Part shown: positions 9,401-15,787 of the stretch, piece by piece
How the letters are laid out: the number at the start of each line of letters is the position of its first letter
Numbering within the stretch: the first letter of the stretch is position 1
DNA from: Candidatus Zixiibacteriota bacterium
GTDB lineage: Bacteria > Zixibacteria > MSB-5A5 > SM1-73
NCBI GenBank assembly: GCA_029933635.1
Contig: JAOZNS010000016.1
Span: 1 to 22,413, forward strand
Direction: 5' to 3'
DNA: 22,413 nt
Notes under the pieces: generated by a model
Databases searched by the model: none
What the model was told of the DNA's origin: nothing
Seen by the model: only the letters and a program-made list of their open reading frames with translations
Position numbers and translations under genes: made by a program

Positions 9401-11575
9401 GTGCAGGAGTTTGGATACCTCCCCTTTGCCGGGACAGCTATGGTGTTATATGGAGCCAATACCTACGACATAGCCCTCTCACCAGCTCCCAGCGGCACTG
9501 TCTCCGGGATGGTCTATGAAGAGACGACGATGAAACCATTGACCGCTACTATTCGGATATGCCGCGGCGACAATATGGAACTTTACACCACAGTAAATAC
9601 TGATTCATTGAGTGGAGGAACCTACTCTGTTGACCTCCCATATTTTACCTATAGTTTTCAGGTTACCTCATATGGCCATATTCCCTTAAACAGGGAGGTA
9701 GTTGTTGGTTCTCCCTCTCAAACCCAGGATTTCAAGATGGCCGTGACCGCAGGGAACATCTTGGTAATTAACGACGATGATGGTTCAAGGGATGGGAGGA
9801 AAGTCTTCAAGGATGGCAGGGTGATTGAGGGGGAGGAGGCTAAGGGCAAGGTGGGAGAGGCCGCGGCCAGGATGAGCGGCTATCTGACCAGCTTGGGTTA
9901 CTATGTAGTGGAAGAGGAGGCCCAGACCACCGATCCTGCTCAATGGCCAACCTATGACCTATTGGTGTGGAGCGATGGGGATGATACCCAACCGGTTGCT
10001 GTGGAAGCTTACCGCACTGCCTTGCAGGATTGGGTAGGAGGGGGAGGGAAGCTCCTTATAGAGGGAGGGGAACTTGGTTATGATGTGGCGAACTACCCTG
10101 GCTACCCCGATTTTGCCAGTAATGTGCTTCATATAAGTGAATGGAGCGGGGATGAATCCGGTAATCTGGTTTTGGTCTCCAGCGGACATCCCTTGGCCAC
10201 AACACCGAACCTGCTGCCTAACTCCATACCAATCTCCTACTCCAGCTATGGGGATCAAGACGCTATCCAACCGGCATCCGATGCCTATGATGTCTATGAA
10301 TGTAAGGATAAACCCGGTAATGCGGGCATACTCGTCTACGATGATACCCCTAGTCCGCAAAGCGCTCAAGTTGTCTATTACTCCTTCGACTTTATGGTCC
10401 TTTCGGACACGGTAGTGGCTAAGGAACTACTGGAGAATACTGCGCACTATCTACTCAGCCCAGAACCTCCTCCTAGCGGAGGAATTTCTGGGACAGTTGA
10501 CTTGTTAGGAAGCGATGACAACAGCGGAGTTGTGGTCACCGCATCCTGTGGAGGATTTTCCAGGAGCGCGATAACCGATTATGCGGGCGATTACCTAATA
10601 GACAGCTTATATTCTGGTTATTACCAGGTGAAGGCCCATAAGGAGGGGTATCAGGATTCAACCCTGAATCAGATATTGGTGGAGGATGGTCAGGTTACAC
10701 AGGGTGTGGACTTGAGTCTCTATCCAATTGTTGTCCTCTTTAGCGCAGACTTTGACACCACCAACGGTGGATTTACTGCGCAGGGGGCAGACTGGGAGTG
10801 GGGTGTTCCCACCTCAGGGCCAGAGTCCGCCCATAGTGGGGCAAAGGTTTGGGCGACCAAACTGGACACGAACTACTCCAATAGCTCAAATTCCAAGTTG
10901 GATAGCCCCCCCATAAGCCTGAGCGGGATCTCAGAAGCGAAGTTAGAGTTCTGGCATTGGTATTCGTTTGAGGGGAGTGCTAACCACTACGATGGGGGCA
11001 ATGTGAAGATCTCTGTGGATGGTGGGCCGTTCAGTGTGATAACCCCAGAGGGTGGATATGATGGGACGATCTACTCCACCAATGCTGGTATCCCCAACGA
11101 GGAGGGGTTTGCCTCGCCTTCGGTGGGGAGTTTCTGGCACAAGGAGGAGTTCGACTTATCCCCTTGGGTTGGCCACAATGTGGTAATCCGTCTCCACTTT
11201 GGCAGTGATGGCTCGGTTGCCTATCCGGGATGGTATGTGGATGACTTCAAGGTCTATTATGTAGATTATGCAGTAGGGCTGAAGGGGTCCATCTCTGAGG
11301 GCCAGTTACCAAAGGAGTATGCCCTTTTCCAGAATTATCCCAATCCCTTTAACCCAATTACCAAAGTGAGGTATGCCATTCCTCGGCAGTCTAAGGTGAG
11401 ATTGGAGGTGTTCAATATCTTGGGGCAAAGAGTAGCTACTCTTGTCGATGGGGAACGGAAACCGGGCTATTATGATGTGGAGTGGGATGCTTCATCTTTG
11501 TCGAGCGGGATATATTTCTATCGCTTGAGCGCAGGGGAGTTTAACCGAACAAAGAAGATGCTTTTGTTGAGGTAA
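6482..11575 (+). CDS. Very large secreted clan CD (C25/gingipain-like) cysteine protease with cell-wall-binding-like N-terminal region
   Basis: The protein has 1697 residues with a signal peptide at ~1-28. Residues ~110-250 (FIGGV ... VANQIAEKDW ... VVIAPYVSSPSD ... NAPLLFAYPDSLS ... GASNALLVE) resemble cell wall-binding repeat 2 (PF04122). Residues ~400-705 look like a clan CD peptidase: H551 in YFSCHGGG and C618 in IAYNACGMANG form the likely dyad, followed by GGTVSIGSYTSV and a YGDPYTPF end, as in gingipain-type C25 enzymes. Residues ~740-1325 are a block shared with the next gene: Ig-like region, two CarboxypepD_reg-like domains, and a Rossmann-like domain starting NILVINDDDGS. Then follow a third regulatory-like domain (~1334-1410), a MAM/jelly-roll-like domain (~1419-1593, ADFDTTNGGF ... 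WYVDDFKVYY), and the sorting module (~1613-1697, FQNYPNPFNP ... KMLLLR). The catalytic assignment is by motif only; sequence drift from C25 is large, so activity is likely but not certain. Confidence 0.85.
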   Translation: MLKGSLARLLLTILGLMVPNFLFVGRPLAVWEGNLEVNPRVNVVHLTDTDINTQYYFLAAVPMAVFHYDGKVYSSLIVPDALSDSTVARIVDDWKVYLDQHSGERRHANFIGGVSLPVQEAIKTKFGITDDEDVTVLEGTPIEVANQIAEKDWRHSNWVVIAPYVSSPSDHTIESISNGAAIAGVLNAPLLFAYPDSLSQATLTSIAKVGASNALLVEIDDLLSSNVNTQLANAGISISADLTTEAQVVGKMRELSGHSTLCGIVNNWQNLPAALAGARYGGYVLYLPSGLNKLANDYYRRIMADPELHSFYKLTEPLVRREWMKLTEDQIAQNFYDWLTPLGGDDPDTLETVITFEPQGTGGGDLETTFDRAISGDFSDLARKGAITGRMPLSWLRNIALLNRTSMYRATIFANPRPTHVTLAMNAYEVEHEVDEAGGNTPPDSWGLNHITNEIFGWPYRGWCAENGYFPWDDIHSNAPDLSPILPPGPGDGADHDPGQFASFLSRGYEVHFHSGSGAGTGSHPAQPDVSNIGFVQDVHDGSAFLYFSCHGGGTSIAVRNTDNGIAQDASGEAWGDPYWPDDDGRTYDGSAEGSYSQTDLDNDLTNAHGMMIAYNACGMANGYMNEILLEHGGTVSIGSYTSVSFCGSGWWWNLWVHLVTHEGYTAGEAATYATAREAPLHTPTSKGVDNTLYYVVYGDPYTPFVQPDWTSPNPAPINVDYGGHKPDKPANELFGSVVPDTIQVSVLTQVTVTLLDSLGGGIDSALVTITGWGYSAVDTTDTTGQAIFNITAPYGEILLVSGEKESYDTYWDTIYVVGANDFSSADISARVASIGLTDTLTPYYEGVITGECSESGFTLFAKGCGVDTNTVSSGDSVDLAIIPNSTGFIEGVIGKVGYNLYLEVIPVINVYGTLSGVVTDSATSDSLANILVRGYTQGADTSLVNPVFSVVTDSNGIYTVGFDLAVGGYDLYVQEFGYLPFAGTAMVLYGANTYDIALSPAPSGTVSGMVYEETTMKPLTATIRICRGDNMELYTTVNTDSLSGGTYSVDLPYFTYSFQVTSYGHIPLNREVVVGSPSQTQDFKMAVTAGNILVINDDDGSRDGRKVFKDGRVIEGEEAKGKVGEAAARMSGYLTSLGYYVVEEEAQTTDPAQWPTYDLLVWSDGDDTQPVAVEAYRTALQDWVGGGGKLLIEGGELGYDVANYPGYPDFASNVLHISEWSGDESGNLVLVSSGHPLATTPNLLPNSIPISYSSYGDQDAIQPASDAYDVYECKDKPGNAGILVYDDTPSPQSAQVVYYSFDFMVLSDTVVAKELLENTAHYLLSPEPPPSGGISGTVDLLGSDDNSGVVVTASCGGFSRSAITDYAGDYLIDSLYSGYYQVKAHKEGYQDSTLNQILVEDGQVTQGVDLSLYPIVVLFSADFDTTNGGFTAQGADWEWGVPTSGPESAHSGAKVWATKLDTNYSNSSNSKLDSPPISLSGISEAKLEFWHWYSFEGSANHYDGGNVKISVDGGPFSVITPEGGYDGTIYSTNAGIPNEEGFASPSVGSFWHKEEFDLSPWVGHNVVIRLHFGSDGSVAYPGWYVDDFKVYYVDYAVGLKGSISEGQLPKEYALFQNYPNPFNPITKVRYAIPRQSKVRLEVFNILGQRVATLVDGERKPGYYDVEWDASSLSSGIYFYRLSAGEFNRTKKMLLLR
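8699..10456 (+). repeat. First copy of a ~585-residue module shared with the next gene
   Basis: Bases 8699-10456 (586 codons) and 13715-15466 (584 codons) encode collinear proteins. Shared marks in order are PxTxQVSVxTQVTVTxLD, DTTDT, YEG, KGCGxDT, VYGTLSG, GYxxGADTS, the EFGYLP block, NILVINDDDGS, GYxTxLGYYV-like text, GG(K/R)LLIEGGEL, YPGYPxF, and ELLENTxxYLL. Homology is evident, but DNA identity is interrupted, so this is an old duplication rather than a recent repeat. Confidence 0.85.
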
Positions 11576-11599
11576 CCCTAAAATGTATGAGGAGGTTAG

Positions 11600-14500
11600 A
11601 TGAAGGATTGGAGGAGGTATGCTAAATTTCTTTCAGGTTCCCTTCTCTTCCTGGTGCTGCCTTCCTTCCTCTGGGGGGCAAATCTAAGCTTTAGAGCTAA
11701 TTTCTCCCCCCCCCAGATCAAGGAAGAAGGGGGATTTCACCTACTCTCCCTGGCGGGTTGTCGGAGCATAGCCTTTAAACCTGGTGAACCTGTGATCCCA
11801 GTAAGGGCAGTTAAACTACTTCTACCATGTGGGGAGAAGGTTCAAAGGATAGAGGTAAAAAGGGGGAGGAGGATGGTGCTTACGGGCTCTTATAGGTTGA
11901 GGCCGGGGGAATTAAATCTTCCTATTGGGTCAATGGGTTCCCTTCCTCCCCTTTCACCCAATAAACTCATCTATTCCTCTCATCGACCCTATCCAGCGGA
12001 GGGATATAGACTTGTTACCGTCCAGAGGCTCTATGGATATAATATAGCGGTTATTGACCTCTTCCCGATGGAATGGATCCCTGCATCGGGGGAGCTCTCC
12101 TACTTTCCTTGGATGGAATTGGAAGTATACACCGAGCCATCGCCTCAGACCCTCTCATCAACAGAGAGGATGTTCCGTTCCGACGCAATTGCCTTGAGGA
12201 GGGTGAAAGCGCTGGTAGTCAATCCTGAGGTGATAGAGAGCTATTCCTGGTTGAAAGGGAGCAGAGGCGGTCTTAAGGAGGAGGAATCCTACCCTTACCT
12301 GATCTTGACCAATAGCTCCCTGGCGCCATATTTTCAGCCTTTGGCCCTCTTCAAAACTGAGAGAGGGCTAAAAGCGAAGGTTGTTACGCTGGATGAGGTC
12401 TCCGGGTATCCTGGGGATGATCTGCAAGAGAAGATCCGTAATTTCGTCATTGAAGCGTATACGAATTGGGGGACCCTATATCTGCTCTTGGGTGGGGATG
12501 ATGAGATCATCCCCCACAGGGGACTGTATGATATAGTGAATGAGGATTATCCAGGGTATGAGGAAGTGGATTACGATATTCCTGCAGATATCTACTATGG
12601 GGGCTTAGATGGCAATTGGAATACGGATGGGGATGATATGTGGGGGGAACCGGGTGAAGCGGATCTTTTAGCCGAGGTGATAGTCGGGCGAGCCGCGGTG
12701 GATTCGCCTGCAGAGGCGGAAAACTTTGTGGGGAAGACCATTGCCTACCAAGATGTGCCGGTATTGGGAGATTGCAATCAAGCCCTAATGGTGGGGGAGG
12801 ATCTTGGTTGGACGGTCTGGGGGAAGGACTATAAGGAGGAGATAAGAAATGGCTCCAGCAACTGGGGATATACCACGGCCGGGTTTCCATCAGAGTTTAA
12901 TGTAAATACCCTCTATGACAAAGATGGATATTGGTCGGGGATGAATGATCTTCTCCCCCTTTTGAATGGTGGCCTTAACCTCATCAATCATCTCGGCCAT
13001 GCTAATGTTACCTCTGTGATGAAGTTTGATGACACCGATATAACCGATGTCAATTGCACAAATAATGGCTTAAATCACGGTTTCTACATCATCTATACCC
13101 AAGGCTGTTACTGTAATTCCTTTGATAACCGCACCACTTCGCCTGGGGTCTATACGGGTGACGCCATCTCCGAGAAGTTTACTACCATTGAGAATGGAGC
13201 AGTAGCCTTTATCGGTAATACCAGGTATGGCTGGGGATCGAGGTCAAATACAGACGGTCCGTCCCAATATTACGACCGTCAATTCTTTGATGCCCTCTTT
13301 GGTGAGGATATCTATGAGATAGGTGGTGCCAACCAGGACTCCAAGGAGGACAACATTGGGTTCATTGACCAAGATGCCCTCAGATGGTGTTATTATGAGA
13401 TCAACCTTTTGGGTGATCCTGAAATGGAGGTATGGACAGCACAGCCTGGGACCCTCTTGGTTGAACTCCCTCCATTTCATCCCTTAGGCAACTCTCAGAT
13501 CGTTGTTAGTGTTCAAGAAGATAGCGCTCTGGTTGCAATTTCCCAGGATGGGGAACTCCTGGGAATTGCTTACTCCTGGCAGGGGGAGGCCGAGGTCCAT
13601 CTCCACCCCGTGCCTTCTCAAGTAGAAACCCTGAGGGTAATAGTGACCAAACACAACTATCTCCCCTATGAGGGAGAGGTGGAAGTCCTTCCGGTTGCCC
13701 ATGTGAGTATAGAACCGGAGACCCTCCAAGTGAGTGTTTCCACTCAGGTAACCGTCACAGTATTGGATACTGAAGACCTTCCCATAGGGGGTGTGGAAGT
13801 TGTGATCGATGGTTGGGGACTTAATCCTGCATTAGTTGACACCACTGATACCTGTGGGGTGGTTATAGCAGAGTTGCAGCCCCCCTATGGTGAGGCGCTT
13901 GAGGTATGGGGGCAGAAGATAGGTGAAAGCTACAGGCTTTTCTGTGATTCCTTATGGGTGATCGGAGCCGATAGTCTCTCTGGGGTTGAGGTGTGGGCGG
14001 AATGTGATTCCCTTGGACTGGTGGACACGTTGGCTCCATTTTATGAGGGGAAGATCGGGGGGAGTTGCAGCCTAAATGGGTTTGAGTTGTTAATTAAAGG
14101 TTGTGGTCTGGACACTTTCACCACAGCCCCAGATACCTTTGCTGAGCTCTTAGTGACCCCTACGGAAGGCGGATTTATTCAGGTGGTTTTGGCTGATACT
14201 GGATATACAATTTGGGAGAAGGATATTCCAGTGGTTAAGGTGTATGGTACGCTCAGTGGTTATGTCAAGGACGTTGGCACTCAGGAGAACATAGGGGGCG
14301 TGGTAGTAAAGGGTTATGAATCTGGTGCTGATACAAGTCAGGTAGGGCCAGTCTTTCTTGTCACCACCAATTCGGATGGATTCTATCAAATCACCGAGGA
14401 GCTTCCCGCAAGACCCTATGATATCTACTGTTGGGAATTTGGCTATCTCCCTTATGGAGAGCCAATGATGCTGAGGAAAGGGGCGAACAGTTATGATTTA

Positions 14501-15778
14501 CTCCTCACCCCCTCTCCTCCAGCGCGGATTTGGGGTTATGTGAGGGATGAGGAGACCGGTTCCCCCTTGGATGCCACGATAAAGCTCTACCGTTATGATA
14601 CCAAAGAGCTCTATCACCAGGTAGCAACGGATACATCTAATGGCCTGTATCTGCTGGATAGTTTACCCTATTACACTTACCAGATCAAGGTCTGTGCTTA
14701 TAATCATATCTCCCATAGCGAAGTTGTCCTTTTGAACGCAGAGGAACTAAGACGGGACTTTACCTTGGTAGGGACCTCTGGGAACATATTAGTGATCAAT
14801 GATGATGATGGATCAAAGGGAGGGGATTCCAAGTCAGCGTGGATAGGGGAGAAGACCCAACATGGGGCAGCGGCAGAATATATGACCCAATATTTGCAAG
14901 GGTTGGGTTACTACGTCATTTCGGAGGAGGCTGCCCAAACGGATCCCCCTGACTGGGACGAATACAGCCTGATTATCTGGTCTGATGGGAGTGATGTAAC
15001 GCCAGTTGCCGAAGAAGGGTATCGTCAGGCCCTTATAGATTATGTGGATGCTGGAGGGAGGTTATTGATTGAGGGGGGCGAGTTGAGCTATGATGCGGCT
15101 TCTTATCCTGGTTATCCAGCTTTTTGTCAAACGGTGCTTCATGTTGGCTCTTGGGTGGCAGATAAGAGTGGGGATTTAATCCTCAATGAGGAATACCCCA
15201 CCCATCCATTGGCTACCTATCCCAACCCCTTACCGCACACCATCCAGTTTAGCTTTGGAAACTATGGGGATCAGGATGCAAGTCAAGCCCTTCCGGACGC
15301 CTATGTAGTCTATGACTGTTCATTGGAAGAGGGAAAGGCAGGGATCTTGGTTTATAGTGATGAATTTCAGCGCCCCCAGATTGTCTTTTACAGTTTTGCT
15401 CTGCTGGCAGTTTCTGATAGCACCACGAGAGGTGAACTTTTGGAGAACACGGTCTCCTATCTTTTGAACGGTGGCCAAGTTTCGGTCCCTCAGCAGATTA
15501 TGGAACCTCTTCCCCAAAGGTACCAGTTGGCTGCGAACTATCCTAACCCCTTCAACTCAACTACCAGGATAAGATATGCCCTTCCCCAGGAGACGAAGGT
15601 GAGGTTAGAGGTCTTCAACATCCTGGGCCAGAGGGTGGCTACCCTGGTAAATCGGGTGCAGAAACCAGGCTATTATAATATCCTATGGGATGTTACATCG
15701 TTGAGTAGCGGGATCTATTTCTACCGCTTGGAGGCTGGTGAGTTTACCCGCACAAGGGAGCTGATTCTCTTGAGATAA
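11600..15778 (+). CDS. Secreted C25 (gingipain-type) cysteine protease with C-terminal sorting domain
   Basis: ATG at 11600 is preceded by GAGGAGG (11589-11595) and opens a signal peptide (MKDWRRYAKFLSGSLLFLVLPSFLWGA). The protein has 1392 residues. Residues ~28-200 resemble the C25 propeptide (PF08126). Residues ~205-615 are the peptidase: YPYLILTN and FKTERGLKAKVV open it, LYLLLGGDDEIIPHR follows, the dyad is H467 (INHLGHAN) and C503 (IYTQGCYCN), then GAVAFIGNTRYGWG and an NLLGDPEM end. These are hallmarks of PF01364. Residues ~706-1289 are the module shared with the preceding protease (Ig-like, two CarboxypepD_reg-like, Rossmann-like). The sorting module runs ~1308-1392 (ANYPNPFNST ... LILLR). 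The enzyme should be an extracellular endopeptidase made as an inactive precursor; side-chain specificity cannot be read from the sequence. It lies 24 bases after the preceding gene and probably shares its operon. A nine-C tract lies early in the gene. Confidence 0.93.
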   Translation: MKDWRRYAKFLSGSLLFLVLPSFLWGANLSFRANFSPPQIKEEGGFHLLSLAGCRSIAFKPGEPVIPVRAVKLLLPCGEKVQRIEVKRGRRMVLTGSYRLRPGELNLPIGSMGSLPPLSPNKLIYSSHRPYPAEGYRLVTVQRLYGYNIAVIDLFPMEWIPASGELSYFPWMELEVYTEPSPQTLSSTERMFRSDAIALRRVKALVVNPEVIESYSWLKGSRGGLKEEESYPYLILTNSSLAPYFQPLALFKTERGLKAKVVTLDEVSGYPGDDLQEKIRNFVIEAYTNWGTLYLLLGGDDEIIPHRGLYDIVNEDYPGYEEVDYDIPADIYYGGLDGNWNTDGDDMWGEPGEADLLAEVIVGRAAVDSPAEAENFVGKTIAYQDVPVLGDCNQALMVGEDLGWTVWGKDYKEEIRNGSSNWGYTTAGFPSEFNVNTLYDKDGYWSGMNDLLPLLNGGLNLINHLGHANVTSVMKFDDTDITDVNCTNNGLNHGFYIIYTQGCYCNSFDNRTTSPGVYTGDAISEKFTTIENGAVAFIGNTRYGWGSRSNTDGPSQYYDRQFFDALFGEDIYEIGGANQDSKEDNIGFIDQDALRWCYYEINLLGDPEMEVWTAQPGTLLVELPPFHPLGNSQIVVSVQEDSALVAISQDGELLGIAYSWQGEAEVHLHPVPSQVETLRVIVTKHNYLPYEGEVEVLPVAHVSIEPETLQVSVSTQVTVTVLDTEDLPIGGVEVVIDGWGLNPALVDTTDTCGVVIAELQPPYGEALEVWGQKIGESYRLFCDSLWVIGADSLSGVEVWAECDSLGLVDTLAPFYEGKIGGSCSLNGFELLIKGCGLDTFTTAPDTFAELLVTPTEGGFIQVVLADTGYTIWEKDIPVVKVYGTLSGYVKDVGTQENIGGVVVKGYESGADTSQVGPVFLVTTNSDGFYQITEELPARPYDIYCWEFGYLPYGEPMMLRKGANSYDLLLTPSPPARIWGYVRDEETGSPLDATIKLYRYDTKELYHQVATDTSNGLYLLDSLPYYTYQIKVCAYNHISHSEVVLLNAEELRRDFTLVGTSGNILVINDDDGSKGGDSKSAWIGEKTQHGAAAEYMTQYLQGLGYYVISEEAAQTDPPDWDEYSLIIWSDGSDVTPVAEEGYRQALIDYVDAGGRLLIEGGELSYDAASYPGYPAFCQTVLHVGSWVADKSGDLILNEEYPTHPLATYPNPLPHTIQFSFGNYGDQDASQALPDAYVVYDCSLEEGKAGILVYSDEFQRPQIVFYSFALLAVSDSTTRGELLENTVSYLLNGGQVSVPQQIMEPLPQRYQLAANYPNPFNSTTRIRYALPQETKVRLEVFNILGQRVATLVNRVQKPGYYNILWDVTSLSSGIYFYRLEAGEFTRTRELILLR
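13715..15466 (+). repeat. Second copy of the ~585-residue module shared with the preceding protease
   Basis: This is the partner of 8699-10456. The last third (from NILVINDDDGS, base 14783) has the layout of a ThuA/glutamine-amidotransferase-like Rossmann domain: IxWSDGxD, then GGRLLIEGGELSYD. The position where a class I amidotransferase would carry its nucleophile elbow reads EGGEL, without cysteine, so an enzymatic role is unlikely and a binding or structural role is inferred. Confidence 0.85.
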
Positions 15779-15787
15779 TGAGGAGTG

